Assembly: GCA_014860725.1 (NCBI GenBank)
Contig: JACZJD010000793.1
Span: 1 to 5,624, forward strand
Reading direction: 5' to 3'
Source of the DNA: Aquamicrobium sp.
GTDB lineage: Bacteria; Pseudomonadota; Alphaproteobacteria; Rhizobiales; Rhizobiaceae
Length of the DNA: 5,624 nucleotides
Part shown: piece by piece, positions 1 through 5,624 of the stretch
How the letters are laid out: each line of letters opens with the position of its first letter
Position numbering within the stretch: position 1 is the first letter of the stretch
Notes under the pieces: generated by a model
What the model was told of the DNA's origin: nothing
The model's database searches: none
Seen by the model: only the letters and a program-made list of their open reading frames with translations
Made by a program: the position numbers and the translations under genes

Positions 1-3000
1 GTCAGGAACAGCGTGCGCTCGACCGTGGTGCCGTCCTCGTGCACCAGCGAGACGAGGATGGTTGCGTCCCCCGTCGTCTCCGCCGTCAGCGGCAGCGTCA
101 CCGTGGTGCGCGCGTCGGCCGCGAGATCGATGCTTTGCGGCGGCGTGCCGAAGTCGAGCCGGGCGTCGCCGCCCGCCTTGACCGCGAGCGCATAGCTGCC
201 TTCCGGGCCGTCGGTGTTGTGGATGTCGAGGCGGATCTCGGCCCGGTCGCCGGTGGCGAGGAAGCGCGGCTGGCCGGCGGTGACGACCACCGGATCGCGG
301 ATCGTCACGTCGGCGCTCGCCTGGCCGACGGCGCTCTTCGACCACGCCACGGCCATGACGCGCGCCGTGCCGTTGAACTCGGGAATGTCGAAGGAGATTT
401 CCGCCTTGCCCTCGTCGTCCACGGCGACCGGACCGGCGAAGAAGGCGACGAGCCGTTCGGTGGGCGGGCTGCCCTCGATGGCCATCGCGCCGCCGTCGCC
501 GCCGGTGCGGATGCGGCCGAACGCGCCGGCCGAGCCGTCGATCAGCATGCCGTAGAGGTCGCGCATCTCGATGCCGAGCCGCCGCTGACCGAAATACCAG
601 CCCGACGGGTCGGGCGCGGCGTGGCGGGTGAGGTTGAGGATGCCGACATCGACGGCCGCGACCGTGACATAGGCTTCCTCGCCCGGCGCGAGGCCGGCGA
701 GCGTGACCGGTACGGCGAGCGTCTCGCGCGGGTCGGCGCGCTCCGGTGCGCCGAGCGTGACGTCGAGCTTGCGCGAGGCCGGCTCGATCGCCAGCCATTT
801 CAGGCCGATGGCGCGGGCGGGCAGGCGGCTCTCGGCCGCGTCGCCCGGGCGGTAGAGCGTCGCCGTGACGTAGGCGCCGGCGCCCCAGTCGGCGCTGACG
901 GGAATCTCGATCTCCGCGCCGTCCTCCGGCACGCTGGCGTCGAGCGTGGTGTAGAGGCGCTCGGCCCCGACCGTGACGAGAAGCTCGCCCGCGAAGCGCG
1001 GCGACACCTTGAGCCGCGCCACGTCGCCCGGCTCGTAGCGGTCCTTGTCGAGCGCGATCTCCAGCCCGTCCGGCGTCTCGGTCGAGGCGGCTTCGACGAA
1101 CCAGCCGGCGTTGAAGGCGAAGCTCGCCACCGGCCCGGCCGGGTCCGGGTCCTCGATGTCGAGGCGGTAGCGACCCCAGCCGACGGTGACGGAGAGCGCC
1201 GCCGGCTCGCCGGCCGCGATGTCGACGATGCCGCTGTCGACGCGGCTTTCGCTTTCGATCGCCTCGTAGTTCCACGAATTGTTGGAGCGATACCACTGGT
1301 AGTTGCGCTCGATCTTCGTCAGCGTCCAGCGCGCGCCGTCGATGGCCAGCCGCTCGCCCTCGGGCGTCGCGGCGATGACGCGGAAGCCGGCGGTCGCGTT
1401 CTCGGCTACCTCGGCCCCGGAGAAATCCGGCCTTATGCCGATCACCGGCGCTTCGGGCCGGATGGCGAAGGAGGCGGTGCGCTCGACGGCGCGGCCGCCG
1501 CCCTCGCGCATGCGCACCGTCACCTTGCCGTCATAGAGGCGCGTGGTCGAGGGCAGGGCGTCCACCGCCGCCTCGAAGGTCGCCCTGCCGCCGTCGTCGG
1601 CCGGCTCGAGCGCCAGCGGCGCGGACACCGCCTCGACCTCCTCGTCGGCGAGGCCGAACAGGAAGCCCGGGAACTTCTCCCATTCGCGCTTCGTGCCGAC
1701 GGAGACCTCGCCTTCGAGGTCGAGCCCGGCGGCGGGCGCGCCGTAGAGATAGCGCCCGTCGAGGGAGAGCCGGGCGGCCTCGCCGGCCGCGATCTCCGGC
1801 GTTTCGACGGTCAGGTCGAACTCGATGCGGTCTGGCACGAAGTCCTCGACGAGGAAGTTCGTCCGCGCGATCGCCGCCGCCTTCGGGTCGGTGTGCACGG
1901 CCATCGTCCAGGTGCCGCGCATGGCGTTGGGCTGGAGCGCGAACGGCACGTGGTGGCCGCCGAGCGCGCGGCCGTCGCTGACGGCGCGCTTTTCCTCGAC
2001 GCCGTCGGGGCGGGTGAAGATGAAGGTCAGCGGCAGGTTCTCGACCGCCTCGGCCGCCTCGTCGCGGGCAAGGGCGGCGGCGTGCACGGTCTCGCAGGCG
2101 CGGCAGATGTCGCGCTCCGCCCAGGCGAAGACGTCGACCGCGCCGGGCGCGGCGCGGCCGGCGACGCCGCGGTCGGAAAGGTCGAAGCCGGCGCGCGTCA
2201 TGTCGAGGAAGACGAAGTCGCCGCCGGCGCCCTTCGCGGTCAGGGCTGCGGGCGCGAGGCCCGACGTGCCGCGCATCAGGCCGGGCGTGAAGGTGGCGCG
2301 GCCGCGCGCGTCGGTCACGGCCTCGCCGAGGATCTCGTTGTTGCGGGCAAGGAGCTGGAGCGTCGCGCCGGCAAGCGGCTTCGCGCTCGACAGGGCGCGG
2401 GCGAAGACGGTCAGCCCGTCCTCGCCGGCATAGGTCGAAAGGCCGATGTCGGAGACGACGAACCACTGGGTGGCCTTCGAGTTCCACGACTCGCTCTGGT
2501 CGCCCTCGGGGATGGCGACCATGACGTAGACGCCGGGCTTGCGCTCGGGCAGCGCCTCGTCGACCGGGAAGCTGATCAGCGCTTCCCTGTTCTCTTCGCC
2601 CGGGAACTCGATCTCGCCTTCCCACACCAGCTCGCCGCTCTCGGTAAGCTGGTCCATGTCGTACTCGCTCAGCTGGCGCAGGAAGTTCCAGCCGGAGAGC
2701 AGGTTGGCGAGCGCGCGGTCACCGATGCGGTGCAGCTTCAGCTTCGCGGTCGGCGCGTTGATGCCGACCATCGGGATGCCATGGCGGCCGGTGGCGGGCA
2801 GGACGAAGTTCTCGCCGGTGAAGCGGACGGTCGGCGCCCGGTCGCGGACATAGACGTTGAGCGAGACCGGGCTGTCGGTGGTATCGCCGATGGCGGCCGG
2901 CAGGCCCTGGCGCACCGCGATGCGGTAGTGGGTGCCGTGCTCCAGCCCCTCGACGCAGATCTGGCGGCCGCTTGCGGTGATCGCCCTGGGCGCGGCGTCG

Positions 3001-3920
3001 TCGACGGTGAAAAAGGAGGCGTAGTCGATGCCCGACTTCACGAGGTCTTCCGAGAACTGCACGCAGACGCGCGGCTCGGCGAGGTCGGCATCGACCGAAT
3101 GGTTGACGACGCGAAAGCCCTTGCGCGCCTTGAGGTCGAGATAGGCGGCGCGCACGGCGGCGTCGTTGACGAGGGCGAGGCTCGCCTCGTAGGCCTGCAG
3201 GGCGGCGCGGGAGACGTCGCGGCGGTCGAGCGCCTGGCCGATGGCGGCGAGGCTTTCGGCACGCAGCGAGGCGGTGCGGGCAAGGCCGTAGGCGTTGAGC
3301 GCGGCCGAGGTGCCGTCGCGGGCGAGCTGCGCGCGCTCGTTGTAGTCCTGCGTCTCGACGGCGAGGAGCGCGCGCGACAGCGCGGCCCACAGGCCGGCGT
3401 CGTCCTTCTCGATGGCGAGCGCGGCGACGTAGGAGTCCACCGCCTCGCGGGCATTGCCCATGCGCAGCGCGTCGCGCCCCGCGGACGACAGGAGGACGAG
3501 GCCCTGCTCGGCCTGCGGCTCGGTCTCGGCGAGCGACGCGCGGTAGCGGCGGGCGTCGAGCTTCATGTAGTCGGGCACGTAGGACAGGGCCGGCGGCGCG
3601 CCGAGGTCCGGCTCGTCGGCGGCGACCTGGACCTTGCCCGCCACCGCGCCGGGGAACGGCTTCAGCGTGCTGTAGTCGGACTTGAGGAAGCACCATTGCG
3701 CGCGGGTGTTGTAGGTGAAGGCGCGGCACCCGGGATCGGCGAGGCACACGGCCTCGCAGGCGTCGAGCGTCACGTCCCTTTCCGTCCTCAGGTCGAAGCC
3801 GAAATAGTCGGCGTCCTGGACGGTGACGACGGACCTCGCCTCCTGCGCCCCGGCGGTGCCGGAAAGGACGGCGAGCGCGAACAGAAATGCGGACAGGAAA
3901 CGGGCCGCGCGCATCGACAT
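1..3920 (-). CDS. Bacterial alpha-2-macroglobulin family protein with N-terminal PAN/Apple-like domain (C-terminus beyond window)
   Basis: Family role (known): large periplasmic protein that traps attacking proteases, as E. coli YfhM does. Seen: 1306 codons without a stop, running off the left edge. Residues 1-25 are a signal peptide (basic M-S-M-R-A-A-R, hydrophobic core, AGA|QE signal-peptidase-I-like end, no lipobox Cys). Residues about 35-95 are PAN/Apple-like with C55, C59, C65 and C77. Residues about 110-265 are Ala-rich helices with two TPR-like segments (near 150-185 and 226-262). Beta-rich MG domains follow: first MG-like domain about 268-350 (C286, C322), bMG3-like about 360-485, next MG about 491-590, MG2 about 596-690, then further MG domains including the YQWY segment at 874-877. 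A bait-region-domain-like stretch (about 950-1098) ends in AVDVGILNL. An A2M/MG7-like domain (about 1150-1215) includes FDIPEFNG and RDPVVVT. The thioester region and C-terminus are not visible; relatives run to roughly 1,700-1,900 residues, so several hundred are missing. Start 3920 is preferred over 3914 because of ribosome-site spacing. Odd: MG2 has ERDICRACETV where relatives have roughly DRGIYRPGETV. In many bacteria pbpC follows this gene; that cannot be checked here. Confidence 0.93.
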   Translation of the reverse strand, partial: MSMRAARFLSAFLFALAVLSGTAGAQEARSVVTVQDADYFGFDLRTERDVTLDACEAVCLADPGCRAFTYNTRAQWCFLKSDYSTLKPFPGAVAGKVQVAADEPDLGAPPALSYVPDYMKLDARRYRASLAETEPQAEQGLVLLSSAGRDALRMGNAREAVDSYVAALAIEKDDAGLWAALSRALLAVETQDYNERAQLARDGTSAALNAYGLARTASLRAESLAAIGQALDRRDVSRAALQAYEASLALVNDAAVRAAYLDLKARKGFRVVNHSVDADLAEPRVCVQFSEDLVKSGIDYASFFTVDDAAPRAITASGRQICVEGLEHGTHYRIAVRQGLPAAIGDTTDSPVSLNVYVRDRAPTVRFTGENFVLPATGRHGIPMVGINAPTAKLKLHRIGDRALANLLSGWNFLRQLSEYDMDQLTESGELVWEGEIEFPGEENREALISFPVDEALPERKPGVYVMVAIPEGDQSESWNSKATQWFVVSDIGLSTYAGEDGLTVFARALSSAKPLAGATLQLLARNNEILGEAVTDARGRATFTPGLMRGTSGLAPAALTAKGAGGDFVFLDMTRAGFDLSDRGVAGRAAPGAVDVFAWAERDICRACETVHAAALARDEAAEAVENLPLTFIFTRPDGVEEKRAVSDGRALGGHHVPFALQPNAMRGTWTMAVHTDPKAAAIARTNFLVEDFVPDRIEFDLTVETPEIAAGEAARLSLDGRYLYGAPAAGLDLEGEVSVGTKREWEKFPGFLFGLADEEVEAVSAPLALEPADDGGRATFEAAVDALPSTTRLYDGKVTVRMREGGGRAVERTASFAIRPEAPVIGIRPDFSGAEVAENATAGFRVIAATPEGERLAIDGARWTLTKIERNYQWYRSNNSWNYEAIESESRVDSGIVDIAAGEPAALSVTVGWGRYRLDIEDPDPAGPVASFAFNAGWFVEAASTETPDGLEIALDKDRYEPGDVARLKVSPRFAGELLVTVGAERLYTTLDASVPEDGAEIEIPVSADWGAGAYVTATLYRPGDAAESRLPARAIGLKWLAIEPASRKLDVTLGAPERADPRETLAVPVTLAGLAPGEEAYVTVAAVDVGILNLTRHAAPDPSGWYFGQRRLGIEMRDLYGMLIDGSAGAFGRIRTGGDGGAMAIEGSPPTERLVAFFAGPVAVDDEGKAEISFDIPEFNGTARVMAVAWSKSAVGQASADVTIRDPVVVTAGQPRFLATGDRAEIRLDIHNTDGPEGSYALAVKAGGDARLDFGTPPQSIDLAADARTTVTLPLTAETTGDATILVSLVHEDGTTVERTLFL

Positions 3921-3924
3921 GAAG

Positions 3925-3931
3925 CTCTCCC
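3925..3931 (-). promoter_or_regulatory. Ribosome binding site of the A2M gene
   Basis: On the minus strand GGGAGAG ends four bases before the ATG at 3920; its GGAG core is six bases away. The in-frame ATG at 3914 would be twelve bases from the core, so this site favours 3920 as the start. Confidence 0.6.
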
Positions 3932-3957
3932 AAAGATGCTGCTGTCCCCTTGCGTCA

Positions 3958-3986
3958 GATGAGCAGCGCGGGAACGGACTTGTCAA
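3958..3986 (-). promoter_or_regulatory. Possible sigma70-type promoter of the A2M gene
   Basis: A perfect TTGACA -35 box lies on the minus strand at 3986-3981. A spacer of 17 bases leads to CTCATC (3963-3958), a poor -10 match. The position would give a short leader of roughly 30 bases before the start at 3920. The -35 box is convincing but the -10 is not, so this is tentative. Confidence 0.3.
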
Positions 3987-4035
3987 CTGGTGGCGCAGCA
4001 ATGCGACGGGATCGCGACAAGGATGCGGCCACGAT

Positions 4036-4058
4036 AACATGACTGTTTTTATCATGTT
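4036..4058. promoter_or_regulatory. Perfect 7-bp dyad in the divergent intergenic region, possible operator
   Basis: AACATGA (4036-4042) and TCATGTT (4052-4058) are exact reverse complements separated by nine bases. The right arm runs into five T residues (4057-4061), so it could be read as a weak plus-strand hairpin with a U-run. However, no plus-strand gene ends upstream and the stem is AT-rich. A protein-binding dyad between the two divergent genes is more likely. The regulator is not identified. Confidence 0.35.
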
Positions 4059-4082
4059 TTTCGCCATGAATATCAATGGCTT

Positions 4083-4097
4083 GGTGAAAATTTGACC
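4083..4097. promoter_or_regulatory. Near-perfect 15-bp palindrome upstream of preT, possible operator
   Basis: GGTGAAAATTTGACC reads as the same sequence on both strands except for one symmetric mismatch pair (G4086/G4094) and the central base. It can be written GGTnAAAwTTTnACC. It shares TTGACC with the RutR-like site that overlaps it on the right, so the two readings compete. It lies just upstream of the proposed -35 box. Confidence 0.35.
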
Positions 4098-4107
4098 GAT
4101 TGATAAA
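4092..4107. promoter_or_regulatory. RutR-like operator candidate upstream of preT
   Basis: TTGACCGATTGATAAA matches 11 of the 14 specified positions of the E. coli RutR consensus TTGACCA-NN-TGGTCAA; the left half TTGACC is perfect and the right half degenerate. RutR is a TetR-family repressor that responds to uracil and thymine, which suits a pyrimidine-degradation operon. The site overlaps the proposed -35 box, where binding would block transcription. No regulator gene is visible in the window, so the assignment is inference from motif and context. Confidence 0.4.
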
Positions 4108-4127
4108 AAACAGGATCGTGCTAGCAT
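4100..4127 (+). promoter_or_regulatory. Probable sigma70-type promoter of preT-preA
   Basis: TTGATA (4100-4105, five of six to the -35 consensus) and TAGCAT (4122-4127, four of six to the -10 consensus) are 16 bases apart. Transcription would begin near 4134, about 25 bases before the preT start and upstream of its ribosome site. It lies in the AT-rich part of the intergenic region. Confidence 0.4.
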
Positions 4128-4143
4128 TTTCCCCAAAACCATA

Positions 4144-4150
4144 AAGGGGA
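4144..4150 (+). promoter_or_regulatory. Ribosome binding site of preT
   Basis: AAGGGGA ends eight bases before the ATG at 4159, a standard spacing. It supports that start over any later methionine. Confidence 0.65.
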
Positions 4151-4158
4151 ATATCGCC

Positions 4159-5538
4159 ATGGCGCAGAGCCAGCATTGGGGCCAGCACAGGGAGGGCATA
4201 GCCGCCGGCCGGCTTGCCCCGCCGCAATACGCCGACAATTTCTCCGACCTCAACCCGCCGCTCGACCGGCACGAGGCCGTCGTCGAGGCCGACCGCTGCT
4301 ATTTCTGCTACGACGCGCCGTGCATGCAGGCATGCCCGACCGCGATCGACATTCCGCTGTTCATCCGCCAGATCGCGACCGGCAACCCGCTGGGCGCGGC
4401 GCGCACCATCTTCGACCAGAACATCCTCGGCGGCATGTGCGCCCGCGTCTGCCCGACCGAGACGCTGTGCGAGGAAGCCTGCGTGCGCGAGGCGGCGGAG
4501 GGAAAGCCGGTGCAGATCGGCCGGCTCCAGCGCTACGCCACCGACGCCGCGATGGCCGCCGGCCGGCAGTTCTACGAGCGCGCCGCGCCGACGGGCCGGC
4601 GCATCGCCGTGGTCGGGGCGGGCCCCGCGGGCCTCGCCTGCGCCCACCGGCTCGCCGTCCACGGCCATGACGTGACGATCTTCGAGGCGCGCAAAAAGCC
4701 CGGCGGGCTGAACGAGTACGGCATCGCCGCCTACAAGGCGACCGACGACTTCGCCCAGGCCGAGGTCGACTACGTCACCGAGGTCGGCGGCATCGCCATC
4801 GACTACGACAAGGCGCTCGGCCGCGACTTCTCGCTCGCGGAGCTCGCCGCGACCTACGACGCCGTCTTCCTCGGCATGGGGCTGGCCGGCGTCAACGCGC
4901 TCAACGCCGAGGGCGAGGACACGCAGGGCGTCGGAAACGCCGTCGACTTCATCGCCGAGCTCAGGCAGGCAGCCGACCTCGCCGCGCTGCCGGTCGGCCG
5001 CCGCGTCGTCGTCATCGGCGGCGGCATGACCGCCATCGACGCCGCGATCCAGTCGAAGCTGCTCGGCGCCGAGGAGGTGACGATCTGCTACCGCCGCGGC
5101 AAGGAGCACATGAACGCCTCGCAGATGGAGCAGGACCTCGCCGCCTCCAGGGGCGTCCTGATCCGTCACTGGCTGCGGCCGAAGCGCGTCCTGACCGAAG
5201 GCGGCCGCGTCGCCGGCATCGAGATGGAATACACCGAGCTGCGCGACGGCAGGCTCGCGGGCACGGGCGAGACCGTCACCATCGAGGCCGACCAGATCTT
5301 CAAGGCCATCGGCCAGACCTTCGACCCCGCGCCGCTGAACGGCAGCGGCAACATGATCGCGCTCGAGGGCGGGCGCATCCGCGTCGATGCCGAAGGCCGC
5401 ACCTCGATGGCCAGGGTGTGGGCGGGCGGCGACTGCGTCGCCGACGCCCGCGAGGACCTGACCGTCGCCGCGGTTGCCGCCGGCCGCGACGCCGCCGAAT
5501 CGATCCATCGCACGCTGACCTCTGACGGGAGGGCATGA
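4159..5538 (+). CDS. preT: NAD-dependent dihydropyrimidine dehydrogenase, PreT subunit
   Basis: Known role: with PreA it reduces uracil and thymine to the 5,6-dihydro forms, PreT passing electrons from NADH through FAD and iron-sulfur centres; cytoplasmic. Seen: 459 residues. The N-terminal Fer4_20-type domain has C47-x2-C50-x4-C55-x3-C59 and C98-x5-C104-x3-C108, then Q124 in a RLQRYAT context. Every position equals the eukaryotic DPD ligand number minus 32 (79, 82, 87, 91, 130, 136, 140, Q156, recalled from the pig enzyme structure). This supports two [4Fe-4S] clusters, one with a glutamine ligand. The FAD site is GAGPAG at 153-158 with the acidic residue E176; the NAD(H) site is GGGMTA at 287-292; a C-terminal FAD-contacting AGGD motif is at 422-425. 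E. coli PreT is about 410 residues, so this form is somewhat longer. Its stop overlaps the first possible preA ATG, indicating co-transcription and probably coupled translation. It resembles the glutamate synthase small subunit, but the ligand pattern and the preA neighbour decide for PreT. Confidence 0.95.
   Translation: MAQSQHWGQHREGIAAGRLAPPQYADNFSDLNPPLDRHEAVVEADRCYFCYDAPCMQACPTAIDIPLFIRQIATGNPLGAARTIFDQNILGGMCARVCPTETLCEEACVREAAEGKPVQIGRLQRYATDAAMAAGRQFYERAAPTGRRIAVVGAGPAGLACAHRLAVHGHDVTIFEARKKPGGLNEYGIAAYKATDDFAQAEVDYVTEVGGIAIDYDKALGRDFSLAELAATYDAVFLGMGLAGVNALNAEGEDTQGVGNAVDFIAELRQAADLAALPVGRRVVVIGGGMTAIDAAIQSKLLGAEEVTICYRRGKEHMNASQMEQDLAASRGVLIRHWLRPKRVLTEGGRVAGIEMEYTELRDGRLAGTGETVTIEADQIFKAIGQTFDPAPLNGSGNMIALEGGRIRVDAEGRTSMARVWAGGDCVADAREDLTVAAVAAGRDAAESIHRTLTSDGRA
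5527..5533 (+). promoter_or_regulatory. Ribosome binding site deciding the preA start
   Basis: GGGAGGG lies inside the end of preT. It is seven bases before the ATG at 5541 but only one base before the in-frame ATG at 5535, so it points to 5541 as the working start. Confidence 0.55.
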
Positions 5539-5540
5539 GC

Positions 5541-5624
5541 ATGGCCGACATTCGCTGCAATTTCGTCGGGATCAGGTCGCCGAACCCGTTCTGGCTCGCC
5601 TCTGCGCCGCCGACCGACAAGGCC
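5541..5624 (+). CDS. preA: NAD-dependent dihydropyrimidine dehydrogenase, PreA subunit (N-terminal 28 residues only)
   Basis: Role from the family: PreA carries the FMN-containing, dihydroorotate-dehydrogenase-like barrel that reduces the pyrimidine ring, plus C-terminal iron-sulfur clusters, and works with PreT. Seen: 28 codons, cut by the window edge. They include VGIRSPNPFWLASAPPTDKA, which matches the first strand and FMN-contacting ASAPPT-type loop of this family (compare INPFGLASAAPTTS in DPD). The ATG at 5535, in the same frame and overlapping the preT stop as ATGA, would add two residues; 5541 is preferred for ribosome-site spacing. Residue 6 is Cys where I remember Asn in rhizobial relatives. 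Downstream genes of the pathway (dihydropyrimidinase, beta-ureidopropionase) would be expected but lie outside. Confidence 0.9.
   Translation, partial: MADIRCNFVGIRSPNPFWLASAPPTDKA

Larger units (their letters stand above)
4043..4113. repeat. Imperfect inverted repeat, 12/13-bp arms 46 bp apart
   Basis: CTGTTTTTATCA (4043-4054) is the reverse complement of TGATAAAAAACAG (4101-4113) apart from one extra A in the A-run of the right arm. The right arm overlaps the putative preT -35 box. The arms may be paired binding sites for a regulator or nucleoid protein, or a chance match in AT-rich DNA. Confidence 0.4.

Noticed and set aside
1531..2625. Long minus-strand frame with an Arg/Pro-rich product (also 2719-3933)
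   Set aside because: Both are out-of-frame shadows within the A2M gene, typical of GC-rich codons; the products are arginine-rich without domains.
39..3962. 1307-codon plus-strand open frame
   Set aside because: It is the in-register antisense of the A2M gene. Its product is a low-complexity Arg/Ala/Gly/Val/Asp-rich chain with no recognisable domain, while the minus strand shows a signal peptide and clear A2M motifs.
4036..4061. Dyad followed by T5 read as a rho-independent terminator
   Set aside because: No plus-strand gene ends upstream, the stem is short and AT-rich, and the gene on the left is transcribed away from it.
4066..4095. Nine-codon open frame (MNINGLVKI) upstream of preT, possible leader peptide
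   Set aside because: It lies upstream of the proposed promoter, has no ribosome site and no attenuator-like hairpins after it.
4176..4670. Alternative plus-strand frames inside preT (also 4214-4675)
   Set aside because: They are overlapping out-of-frame shadows with Arg-rich products and no recognisable motif; preT itself is fully supported.
3955..5508. 517-codon minus-strand open frame opposite preT
   Set aside because: It is the in-register antisense of preT, which has a full set of cofactor motifs, and the frame runs without interruption into the intergenic region.

Overview
The window looks like chromosomal DNA of a GC-rich alphaproteobacterium, most likely a member of the Hyphomicrobiales (Rhizobiales). 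The grounds are very GC-rich codon use, a PAN-headed alpha-2-macroglobulin-type protein, and a preT-preA start whose PreA N-terminus resembles rhizobial proteins as I remember them. No taxonomic marker gene is present, so this is inference. The content is two chromosomal transcription units facing away from each other. I see no mobile element, CRISPR array, tRNA or rRNA.

Left (1-3920, minus strand): one very long gene, open to the window edge, encodes the first 1306 residues of a bacterial alpha-2-macroglobulin (A2M) family protein. It has a signal peptide, a four-cysteine PAN/Apple-like module, a TPR-like helical stretch and then a series of macroglobulin (MG) domains up to the A2M/MG7-MG8 region. 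The bait/thioester part and the C-terminus lie beyond base 1. The known role of the family is periplasmic trapping of foreign proteases. Two features stand out: the PAN module in front, and a C-x-x-C pair (C606, C609) inside the usually conserved MG2 motif.

Centre (3921-4158): a 238-bp divergent intergenic region. Its right half (4031-4150) is only about 37% GC by hand count, in sharp contrast to the genes. It holds nested dyads, a plausible sigma70-type promoter for the right-hand operon, and a site matching 11 of 14 specified bases of the RutR operator consensus. RutR is a uracil/thymine-responsive TetR-family regulator, which fits the downstream genes.

Right (4159-5624, plus strand): preT, complete, followed closely by the start of preA. 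Together they encode NADH-dependent dihydropyrimidine dehydrogenase, which catalyses the first step of reductive uracil/thymine breakdown. PreT carries the N-terminal two-[4Fe-4S] domain and the FAD and NAD(H) domains. PreA, of which only 28 codons are visible, would carry the FMN pyrimidine-reducing site. The A2M and pre genes have no evident functional link and appear simply to share an upstream region.

I find no strong case for an undescribed system. The most useful leads are the CxxC replacement in MG2, the PAN-A2M architecture and the operator-rich divergent region.
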